Shown in pieces: positions 25,794 to 33,003 of a stretch of DNA of 33,003 nt. Made by a program: the position numbers and the translations under genes. Each line of letters starts with the position of its first letter. The stretch's first letter is position 1. Location: assembly GCF_000711825.1 (NCBI RefSeq), contig NZ_JONJ01000021.1:1-33003 (forward strand). Direction: 5' to 3'. Source of the stretch: [Clostridium] aminophilum DSM 10710 (GTDB lineage Bacteria > Bacillota > Clostridia > Lachnospirales > Lachnospiraceae). The notes beneath the pieces were generated by a model that saw nothing but the letters and a program-made list of their open reading frames with translations, was not told where the DNA came from and did no database searches.

Positions 25794-27005
25794 ATGGTAC
25801 ATTTTGTATTTGTTGCATTGACTACTTATCAATTGATGGTGAGTGATATCTATGCTCGACAGATATGTGAAAAATATATTGGGAAAGTTACGATAGTATC
25901 TGTTGGACTTAATGAAAGGCCAGCAGATCACGTTTCGTATGAATTGATAGAAATACCATATTTAAATGGTGATAAATACCATAGGGTCATACAAAGACTG
26001 GTATATGGCGGAAGATTATTCCGTTTCTCAAAACTGAGCGGTGTTATCAGAAAAGAAGATAAGACATGTCTCTTTATTTTTAATGACAATGAGCCAATTA
26101 CAAATAAGTTGCTACGTATTGTCAAATCTACTAATTCAAATTTAACAGTTTTATTGGATGAAGGCATAGGTTCTTATGCAGATACAAGAGAGATAGCACT
26201 TACTACCAAACAAAAAATTAGATGGTTGTTCACATCAGGTTTAGGTTCACCCATGCAGTACAAAGCTATCGGGGATAATCCGTTGATAGATGTAGCGTTT
26301 GTATCGAACAAGGAATTATATGCATCCCTGAGAAAAGCAACCAAACAGAAAGTATTTCCCCAGGATAAAAGAGCACTATATGTAAAATCAGATAGATTTC
26401 TTGCCGACTATTATTCCGTGAAAAAACAAGAATTAAAATGTGACGTTGTGTATTTAGGACAACCTTTTTATGAAAATAGTGAAGTGAGTAAAACTGAAGC
26501 TGATTATATCTGTAAAGTATTTGAAATGGTACCTTCTAATTTGAGGATAGTCATAAAACCTCATCCAAGGGACCAAGAAGGAAAATATAGTTTTTTAGAA
26601 GAACGATATAAAAATACAACTGTTATTGACAATGAACTTGCAAAACTGCCACTTGAATGTTTGTCAAATATTATTGGCGCAAAAATAATGATCGGACATA
26701 ATTCCTCTGCGCTTATCAATATTGCAAATTCATTTTCGGGGATTGTTTGTTGTTTGACGTATCGCTTACCATGCGCAGAGAACATGCATAAGGTTTGGAT
26801 GAATACATATTCTTATAGTTCTTATGATGACAGCATGTATTCAAGTGTAAATAATAATATTTTTATACCAGATAATGATAATGATTTTATTGCAATCTTT
26901 AATAGTCGGATAAGCTCTAATGATATAGATGATCAGTGCGATAACAATGATTTTAATATACTGCTAACATATTGTTTAGAAACGATGGGTGAAGGAGAAG
27001 AGTGA
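25794..27005 (+). CDS. Sialyltransferase-like glycosyltransferase
   Basis: A 403-residue GT-B-like protein without signal peptide. It carries the three short motifs shared by bacterial sialyltransferases (GT38/GT52 and relatives): LLDEGIGSY (D/E-D/E-G, residues about 120-128), IKPHPRD (His-Pro, about 254-260) and GHNSSALINI (Ser motif, about 301-310). It would transfer a CMP-activated nonulosonic acid to the repeat unit, which agrees with the CMP-sugar synthetase and NeuB-type synthase downstream. Sialic, legionaminic and pseudaminic acid cannot be told apart as donor. AAGGGAACG precedes the ATG. The next gene begins two bases after its stop. Confidence 0.75.
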   Translation: MVHFVFVALTTYQLMVSDIYARQICEKYIGKVTIVSVGLNERPADHVSYELIEIPYLNGDKYHRVIQRLVYGGRLFRFSKLSGVIRKEDKTCLFIFNDNEPITNKLLRIVKSTNSNLTVLLDEGIGSYADTREIALTTKQKIRWLFTSGLGSPMQYKAIGDNPLIDVAFVSNKELYASLRKATKQKVFPQDKRALYVKSDRFLADYYSVKKQELKCDVVYLGQPFYENSEVSKTEADYICKVFEMVPSNLRIVIKPHPRDQEGKYSFLEERYKNTTVIDNELAKLPLECLSNIIGAKIMIGHNSSALINIANSFSGIVCCLTYRLPCAENMHKVWMNTYSYSSYDDSMYSSVNNNIFIPDNDNDFIAIFNSRISSNDIDDQCDNNDFNILLTYCLETMGEGEE

Positions 27006-27007
27006 AA

Positions 27008-28777
27008 ATGGGACGGATTATTATTACTAACAATTCTGACTGGTCAGATTTCCTTGTAAATAACAATTCTGATGCTGGATTGAAAGTATGTAAGTACGAT
27101 GAAATACATGATATTAAACTCACTTCTTTTTATAAGTTAAATGTTGAGTGCAATAATTATTTTGAGTGTGGCGATGAATCTGTATTTGTAGTGGGAACCT
27201 TCTTCTACAAAGAATTATTTGGTCAGGAGGCATTAGAAAAACTGTTTCACGATCGAAATCAAAGATCAGTAAAAGAGATTAGAGCGGATGCATTCGGTGC
27301 ATATGCTGTTCTTATAAAATTGAAATCAAAGTTGATTATTTTTACTGACGAAACACGTATGTATGGGCTATACTATTATGCTGATGATAATAATTTTTTG
27401 ATCACAAATTCATATTTACATATACAGCAATGTACTCATCAGCAAATTGAACATAATGCACTTCTTGAACGAGGAATTCGAGGAGGAATAGCTGGTCTAA
27501 ATACTCCTTTCAAAAATATATATTCCCTTAGTGCGCGGCAATATATCGAAATCAATGCTGAAACAAACGAGTTTATAATAAACCCAGTAGAGTTAAATAA
27601 TTATGGTGTGCCTGTTTCTTCTGCTGATGAAGCTATTAAATTATTATGGAATCGCACTCAGAGAATTGCAGCTATAAGATCAAAGTATATTCATGATTAT
27701 TTACAATTTGTAACTGGTGGGATTGATTCTAGATTAGAACTTGCTATTAATATTTATAATAACGATAGGATTCATCTTGGTTACTGGATGGGTAGTGATT
27801 TAATAACAAATGGTACTACAGAAGATTTAGAAATTGAAATGGAAATTGGTGAACGCTTTTCATTGAAACATGATTGCTACTCAGTGGGATGTGATTTTGA
27901 TGAAGTCCTAAAGGCAATATCAGAAAATGATATTGCCAGGTATGGCGAATATGCAAGCAAATATGCTGGAAACAAAAAATGGTTTTCTATATTCGAAAAT
28001 GCTGAGGAAGAATTTATTGGATTCGGATATTTTGGTGAGACGCTTAGAGCGTTAGGAGAGCTGGATAGACATTATCATGAAGATTATTCATTGGATGAAT
28101 TCGTAAAAGATGTTTATTGTAGAACCGGGTTGGAAAAAACAATCTTTTCTTCTGACGAATTTTATTCGTATCTAAAAGGGCAAATGCTAAACTTGTTAAA
28201 TGTGAGAAGCAAGGCAAAATACGACATAGACGATTATTATAGAGTATTTACATATTCACGTTTTTCGGCTGATTGCCTGCTGACCAATATTTGCAATATT
28301 TTTGCCTATTCATTCCCTGTTTTTGGCGTAAAACAGGTGGCAGATGTAATATTTTCTATTCCTTATCAAATGAGGACAAATGAAGTTCTATCTATTGGCC
28401 TAACATCTCGCTGGTGTGAAGGACTTCTTGATGTACCTTACTATTCTCACCATCATAAAATCCTTTGTGACAAGAATTCTTTGATGGTTCGAGAGACAAA
28501 AACAAACAATCTATTGGGAAAAATTAAGCCCGCACTGATCAATACAAAGATTTATGACTATTTATATTTGAGTTTTTTGCAAAAATATATGAGACCACAA
28601 CAAAAGAATAATAAAGATGTTTTCGATTTATGTATGAAGGTTTTGAATAATAGCGCCGTTTTCCGTAATTCTAGTATAACAGTTAAAAATCCAAATAATT
28701 GGAAAGGAGCTGAACTTGCAACACTCGCTTCTTTTGTGGCAGACATTAGATGTATAGAGTTAATTAACCATCAATAG
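27008..28777 (+). CDS. Asparagine-synthetase-like protein without the glutaminase cysteine
   Basis: About 589 residues with an AsnB-like order: an N-terminal Ntn-like half (about 1-200; DAFGAYAVLIKLKSKLIIFT, then a YGLYYY segment) and a C-terminal PP-loop ATP pyrophosphatase half with FVTGGIDSRLELA (about 234-246, in place of SGGxDS). The N-terminus is MGRIIITNN, not Met-Cys, so the glutamine-hydrolysing nucleophile is missing. Family enzymes adenylate a carboxylate and attack it with an amine or ammonia. Here it may amidate or condense on a sugar acid in the cluster B glycan. ATG 27008 is preferred; GTG 27002 is nearer to GGAG but overlaps the previous stop. Confidence 0.72.
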   Translation: MGRIIITNNSDWSDFLVNNNSDAGLKVCKYDEIHDIKLTSFYKLNVECNNYFECGDESVFVVGTFFYKELFGQEALEKLFHDRNQRSVKEIRADAFGAYAVLIKLKSKLIIFTDETRMYGLYYYADDNNFLITNSYLHIQQCTHQQIEHNALLERGIRGGIAGLNTPFKNIYSLSARQYIEINAETNEFIINPVELNNYGVPVSSADEAIKLLWNRTQRIAAIRSKYIHDYLQFVTGGIDSRLELAINIYNNDRIHLGYWMGSDLITNGTTEDLEIEMEIGERFSLKHDCYSVGCDFDEVLKAISENDIARYGEYASKYAGNKKWFSIFENAEEEFIGFGYFGETLRALGELDRHYHEDYSLDEFVKDVYCRTGLEKTIFSSDEFYSYLKGQMLNLLNVRSKAKYDIDDYYRVFTYSRFSADCLLTNICNIFAYSFPVFGVKQVADVIFSIPYQMRTNEVLSIGLTSRWCEGLLDVPYYSHHHKILCDKNSLMVRETKTNNLLGKIKPALINTKIYDYLYLSFLQKYMRPQQKNNKDVFDLCMKVLNNSAVFRNSSITVKNPNNWKGAELATLASFVADIRCIELINHQ

Positions 28778-28885
28778 TAATAATAGAACACTTTAGTATT
28801 GCGTGGGCATCTATAATCAATATTAGGCTCAGTAAATAATATTGGCCTATAGCGTTGTGACGCCGCACCTTTATGCGAGGATGAT

Positions 28886-30190
28886 ATGATAACATCTATT
28901 AACAGATTCAAGAAATATGTCACGAGTGGTTTTGCCAAGACGACGCTTATCTATACTATTTCTTCGTTCCTTAATTCCGCCACTCCATTTTTACTCTTGC
29001 CAATTCTTACAAGATATCTTTCTACTGAGGAATATGGCATAATATCGATGTTTAATGCAACTGCCAGTGTTTTTCTGCCTTTTTTGGGCATGAACATTTC
29101 CTCTGCTGTACTAAGAAAACTTGCAGATAATGACGATGAAGATAATCACAAGTACGTTTTTAATGCGCTTATAGTAGCTGCTGTTTCAACTGTCCTTTTC
29201 ACTTGCGTCATATTTGTGTTACGATACTATATCTGTAAATGGACGGCTCTAAATGGAACTTATTTATTGTATGTGATTTTTTTTGTCGTAGCAACATATT
29301 TGTGCGAACTTACTCTTGTCATGTTCCAAATTCAAGGCATGCCCAAAAGGTACGGCACCTTTCAAAACCTTTGTACCCTTTTAAATCTGCTGTTATCAAT
29401 TCTATTTGTTGTGTTCTTAAAGTACGGGTTGTTGGGAAGAGTATTGGGGTTATGTGTTTCAAAATGCTTATTTGCATTTATCGGTATGCTTTATATCTTG
29501 TGCTCATACAAGATTAAAGCCACTATATCGATTAAATATATAGGAGATATTGTTACTAATTTTGGACTACCTCTAATTCCAACTAATATTAAAAGCACAG
29601 TGCTTACTTATACTGATCGGCTATTTATAACTAACATGATTAGTGTTTCGGAAACGGGTATTTATGCGGTTGGTAATCAGTTCTCACTTCCAATTTTACT
29701 TCTTGCTCAAGCATTTAATTTAGCTTATGTTCCTTGGCTTTACAGAAAGTTAAACGAAAATGACGAACAATACAAGTATAAAATTGTCAAGTTCACATAT
29801 ATGTATTTTGGATTTATTCTTCTTATAGCTTTATTGTGGTCTTTTCTTGCTAAACCACTAATGACTATTATATCTGGTAAAGCATATGAGTTTTCAACGA
29901 CGTATGTCTTTTGGTTGTCTTTAGGATATGCTTTTACTGCAATGCATATGATGGTTGTAAATTACATTTATTATACAAAGAAAACAAAACTATATGCGAT
30001 TATTACTGTAATCGTAATTTTTTCTAATATTATTTTGAATTATTATTTTGTTAATTTTAATGGCTCTATTGGCGCAGCTCAAGCGACCTTGATCGCCAAT
30101 ATTATTAGTTTTGTACTTACTTGGATTCTTGCGTCAAAAGTATGGAAGATGCCTTGGTTTAGTTTTGGTAAAAGAGGAGGTAAGATTTGA
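28886..30190 (+). CDS. Wzx-type polysaccharide flippase (copy 2)
   Basis: A 434-residue protein with about 12 membrane helices and the flippase opening TLIYTISSFLNSATPFLLLP, then LTRYLSTEEYGIISMF. The loop FGLPLIPTNIKSTVLTYTDR, with YAVGNQFSLP a little later, is typical of the RfbX/Wzx family. It presumably exports the cluster B repeat. GAGGATGAT precedes the ATG. Its base composition is among the most AT-rich in the window, and it shares little with the flippase at 2243. Its stop overlaps the next gene (TGATG). Confidence 0.9.
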   Translation: MITSINRFKKYVTSGFAKTTLIYTISSFLNSATPFLLLPILTRYLSTEEYGIISMFNATASVFLPFLGMNISSAVLRKLADNDDEDNHKYVFNALIVAAVSTVLFTCVIFVLRYYICKWTALNGTYLLYVIFFVVATYLCELTLVMFQIQGMPKRYGTFQNLCTLLNLLLSILFVVFLKYGLLGRVLGLCVSKCLFAFIGMLYILCSYKIKATISIKYIGDIVTNFGLPLIPTNIKSTVLTYTDRLFITNMISVSETGIYAVGNQFSLPILLLAQAFNLAYVPWLYRKLNENDEQYKYKIVKFTYMYFGFILLIALLWSFLAKPLMTIISGKAYEFSTTYVFWLSLGYAFTAMHMMVVNYIYYTKKTKLYAIITVIVIFSNIILNYYFVNFNGSIGAAQATLIANIISFVLTWILASKVWKMPWFSFGKRGGKI

Positions 30191-31791
30191 TGAAGATACT
30201 AGCTATTATACCTGCAAGAGCGGGTTCTAGAGGAATTCCCAATAAAAACATTAGAATAATTGGTGGACATCCATTAGTTTACTATTCAATAATGAATGCA
30301 GTCAATTCGAAGATGGTTACTGATGTTATTGTATCAACAGATTCTCCGGAAGTACGCATAATTGCACAGCAGATGGGTGTTTCAGTTCATTGGCGTGATG
30401 AGTCGCTTTGTGGAGATGCGGTAACGCTGGATGCAGTAATTGCGGATGCGATTCCGAAGGATCAAGTTTGGGATTATGTTGTTACTATGCAACCGACATC
30501 ACCCACTCTCAGAGTAGAGACTTTAGATGATGCAATACAGTATGCGATTGATAATGATTTGGATACGGTAATATCTGCTATCAACGCACCACATCTTTCG
30601 TGGGGTGAAAAAGATGGAAAAAAAGTTCCTAACTATAAAGAGAGATTGAATCGTCAGTATCTCCCTCCTTGTTATATTGAAACGGGGGCATTTGTTATTG
30701 CTCGTTCGACTGTTGTGACACCTAAGTCGAGAATTGGATCAAAAGTGGATATATACGAGGTCCCAGAGGATGAGTCTCAGGATGTTGATACTTTTGAGGA
30801 TCTTCGAAGTGTAGCAGCAACTTTGTATAGACAGAAAGTAGGCATTTACGTCAATGGAAACAATAAGCGCGGGATAGGTCATATTTATCGTGCCCTGGAA
30901 ATTGCCGATGAATTCTATGTTAAACCTGACATTTTTTATGATACGAATCAGACAGACCCAAGGGTTTTTGGGAATACAAAGCACAATCTTATCCCAGTGA
31001 ATGGTATTGCAGAACTGTACCAGATTTGCAAGGAAAAGCAATATACAATCTTTATTAATGATATTTTGACAACATCTATTGACTATATGATAGGCCTTAG
31101 ATCTGTTATGCCGAATTCTAAGATCGTGAATTTTGAGGACGATGGAGAAGGAACATGCAAAGCTGATCTTGTTTTCAATGCTCTTTTCCATGATGAAGAC
31201 CTTCCACAGATTAAAGCAGGTGAAAAATATTATATCAGTGGAAAAACTTTCATGTTCTATGAACCAATCCATATTAGTGATGAGGTAAAACGGATATTTA
31301 TATCATTTGGAGGTGCGGATCCACAGAATTATTCTGACAGACTCTTGCATATGATTAGCAAACCAGTATATAAGAATTATCAATTTGTGGTGGTTCTTGG
31401 AAGAGCAAAACATAATGTTGATTCACTTATGGAGTTTAACAAATACGAGAATATTGAAGTCCTTTATGATGTGTCTAATATGCCTGAACTTATGACAAGT
31501 TGCGATATAGGGGTCACATCACGTGGTCGAACTGGCTATGAGTTAGCAATTTTAGGGATTCCTTCTATTGCAATGGCGCAAAACAAACGCGAAGAGAAAC
31601 ATGGGTTCGTTTGTAATGAAAATGGATTTTCCTATATAGGTTTAAATCCAGCAGATGAAATCATTGAAGCAAACCTTCAAATGTATCTGAAAATGAGTAA
31701 GGAGAGTAGGCAGAGATTCCAGAATATGCTACTTAGCCATGATCTGAGAGGCGGAAGAAAACGTGTAATGAGTCTAATAAACTCACTTTAA
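30190..31791 (+). CDS. CMP-nonulosonate synthetase fused to a PseG-like hydrolase
   Basis: About 533 residues in two parts. Residues 1 to about 225 are a NeuA-type cytidylyltransferase: IIPARAGSRGIPNKNI, DVIVSTDSPEV, TMQPTSPTLR and DVDTFEDL (metal ligands). From about 228, GIGHIYRALEIADEF starts a GT-B-like domain similar to PseG/SpsG, with ISFGGADPQNYSDR and SRGRTGYELAILGIPSI. PseG removes UDP from a UDP-diamino-trideoxyhexose before NeuB-type condensation, and NeuA activates the product, so the fusion would hold the steps on both sides of the synthase. ATG 30190 has GAGGAGG nine bases upstream; TTG 30187 is less likely. Confidence 0.87.
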   Translation: MKILAIIPARAGSRGIPNKNIRIIGGHPLVYYSIMNAVNSKMVTDVIVSTDSPEVRIIAQQMGVSVHWRDESLCGDAVTLDAVIADAIPKDQVWDYVVTMQPTSPTLRVETLDDAIQYAIDNDLDTVISAINAPHLSWGEKDGKKVPNYKERLNRQYLPPCYIETGAFVIARSTVVTPKSRIGSKVDIYEVPEDESQDVDTFEDLRSVAATLYRQKVGIYVNGNNKRGIGHIYRALEIADEFYVKPDIFYDTNQTDPRVFGNTKHNLIPVNGIAELYQICKEKQYTIFINDILTTSIDYMIGLRSVMPNSKIVNFEDDGEGTCKADLVFNALFHDEDLPQIKAGEKYYISGKTFMFYEPIHISDEVKRIFISFGGADPQNYSDRLLHMISKPVYKNYQFVVVLGRAKHNVDSLMEFNKYENIEVLYDVSNMPELMTSCDIGVTSRGRTGYELAILGIPSIAMAQNKREEKHGFVCNENGFSYIGLNPADEIIEANLQMYLKMSKESRQRFQNMLLSHDLRGGRKRVMSLINSL

Positions 31792-31806
31792 GAGAGGATT
31801 ATAAGG

Positions 31807-32850
31807 ATGAGAAATTCAAAACCGTATTTGATTGCTGAGATTGGAGTTAATTTTTACGATACCGCACGTGTTATGGGGATTACCCCGATTGAAGCAGCCA
31901 AACTGTATATCGACAAAGTTGCGGAAGCTGGTATAGATTGTGCCAAATTCCAATCCTATAAGGCAGGAACGATTGTATCGAAGAATTCTCCGGCATATTG
32001 GGATACAACAAAAGAACCCACAAAGACACAATATGAACTGTTTCTTAAGTATGACAGTTTTGGAGAAGCAGAATATAGAGAACTGAGCGAGTATGCTCAT
32101 TCGAAAGGGATTGATTTTACGTCAACACCGTTTGACTATGCATCCGCCGACTATTTGGAAAGCATGGTTGATTTCTATAAGATCAGTTCATCTGACCTCT
32201 CTAATCTACCATTCATTCGTCACATCGGAGCAAAAGGAAAGCCTGTTGTTCTTTCAGTTGGTGCGGCATACTTGTCTGAAGTAGATGAAGCTATTAGAGC
32301 ATTGAAGGAATCTGGGGGTAAGGATATTACCATACTGCATTGTGTTCTTTCATATCCGACTGACCCGAAGAACGCCAATCTACGTATTATTGATACATTG
32401 AAGAGGGATTTCCCAGATGTCAAGGTGGGTTTCAGTGATCATGTTGCTCCGGACGACACAATGATGACGCTTGCTGTAGCTTATATTCTCGGGGCAGATG
32501 TGATTGAAAAGCATTTTACACTTGATAAGTCTTTATCAGGGAATGATCATTACCATGCTGGCGAACCGGAGGATTTTGTAAAAGCTATCAAAAATTTCCG
32601 ATGGATCGATACAGTTCTTGGGTCTGGTGAAAAGACGGTTCTTGAGTGTGAACAAGTTTCCCGCAGAGAAGCTAGAAGATCATTGGTGCTGACAAGAGAT
32701 ATGAAGGCAGGAGAGGAGATTCGAAAGGAAGATCTCATGCCAAAACGTCCTGGAACAGGTATTCCTCCGATTTATACTGATATAGTTATAGGTCGTAAGG
32801 TAACTAAGGATTTAGATGAGGATACTATTCTGACTTGGGATATGATTTGA
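31807..32850 (+). CDS. NeuB-family nonulosonate synthase with SAF domain
   Basis: A 347-residue enzyme that condenses phosphoenolpyruvate with a 6-carbon amino sugar. It has LIAEIGVNFYDT, CAKFQSYKAGTIV, DFTSTPFDYASADYLES, FYKISSSDLSNLPFI, HCVLSYPTDPKNANL, VGFSDH and VIEKHFTLDKSL in family order, and a C-terminal SAF (antifreeze-like) domain from about 285 (SRREARRSLVLTRDMKAGEE ... KRPGTGIPP). Whether it is NeuB, LegI or PseI cannot be decided; the PseG-like domain of the preceding gene leans towards a pseudaminic or related acid. GAGAGGATTATAAGG precedes the ATG. Confidence 0.92.
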   Translation: MRNSKPYLIAEIGVNFYDTARVMGITPIEAAKLYIDKVAEAGIDCAKFQSYKAGTIVSKNSPAYWDTTKEPTKTQYELFLKYDSFGEAEYRELSEYAHSKGIDFTSTPFDYASADYLESMVDFYKISSSDLSNLPFIRHIGAKGKPVVLSVGAAYLSEVDEAIRALKESGGKDITILHCVLSYPTDPKNANLRIIDTLKRDFPDVKVGFSDHVAPDDTMMTLAVAYILGADVIEKHFTLDKSLSGNDHYHAGEPEDFVKAIKNFRWIDTVLGSGEKTVLECEQVSRREARRSLVLTRDMKAGEEIRKEDLMPKRPGTGIPPIYTDIVIGRKVTKDLDEDTILTWDMI

Positions 32851-32904
32851 AGATAGTGTCAATAATTTTTCGCAAATTCATTTTCACCCGTCGGCTCACC
32901 ATCA

Positions 32905-33003
32905 TTAACTGACTGCAGACTGATCGTCAACCTTGCGCTGAAGTTCCAGGTCGAAGAGGTGATTCATGTTCAGATACCGTTTGGATCCCCAGTTTGATGC
33001 GGC
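32905..33003 (-). CDS. C-terminal fragment of an unrecognised ORF (cut by window edge)
   Basis: The minus strand is open from the right edge for 32 codons, ending YLNMNHLFDLELQRKVDDQS AVS, then TAA at 32905-32907. The sequence is more G+C-rich than the neighbouring synthase gene. Just beyond the stop, the minus strand reads towards TTATTGACACTATC next to the synthase stop, which could be the end of another mobile element. Too little is visible to name a family, and the fragment could also be chance. Confidence 0.3.
   Translation of the reverse strand, partial: AASNWGSKRYLNMNHLFDLELQRKVDDQSAVS

Overview
The window reads as the cell-surface polysaccharide locus of a Gram-positive, probably Lachnospiraceae-like (Bacillota) bacterium. 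The evidence is strong purine-rich ribosome binding sites, closely packed or overlapping genes, an EpsG-type polymerase, CpsC-type chain-length proteins, a secreted-protein start at the left edge typical of Clostridia, and no lipid A or outer-membrane export genes. The genus assignment is inference.

Layout. 1-101 holds the start of a secreted protein (minus strand). 547-10809 is a first polysaccharide cluster (A): a Wzz/CpsC-like chain-length protein (minus), a Wzx flippase, a Stealth-type sugar-phosphate transferase, an EpsG-like polymerase (minus), two GT2 and one GT4-like glycosyltransferases, and a large polyprenyl-phosphate sugar transferase. 10968-17393 is a backbone-like segment of higher G+C: a UDP-GlcNAc 2-epimerase, a second Wzz/CpsC paralogue, a membrane UDP-GlcNAc 4,6-dehydratase and a PLP sugar aminotransferase. 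17602-32850 is visibly more AT-rich and looks like an exchanged cassette. It carries an LpxD-like acyltransferase, a second (small) phosphoglycosyl transferase, a PIG-L deacetylase, an ATP-grasp/HAD fusion, a GT14-like transferase, a second polymerase, a decayed IS4-family element, a sialyltransferase-like protein, an asparagine-synthetase-like protein, a second flippase, a CMP-sugar synthetase/PseG-like fusion and a NeuB-type synthase. A fragment of another ORF enters from the right edge.

How the genes work together (inference). Every assembly step is present twice: initiating transferase, flippase, polymerase and chain-length protein. The window therefore plausibly encodes two separate Wzx/Wzy glycans. 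Cluster A makes a glycan carrying a phosphodiester-linked sugar (Stealth). Cluster B could make a 4-amino-4,6-dideoxy-HexNAc-type sugar (dehydratase, aminotransferase, acyltransferase) and a CMP-activated nonulosonic acid (PseG-like hydrolase, NeuB-type synthase, NeuA-type activation), placed by the sialyltransferase-like protein.

The least ordinary parts are three candidate modification enzymes in cluster B. They are the PIG-L deacetylase coupled to the ATP-grasp/HAD fusion, the asparagine-synthetase-like protein with no N-terminal cysteine, and the small phosphoglycosyl transferase whose usual C-terminal motif is replaced. Relics of decayed genes lie at the cassette junction (17432-17605) and after the ATP-grasp/HAD gene (21415-21609).
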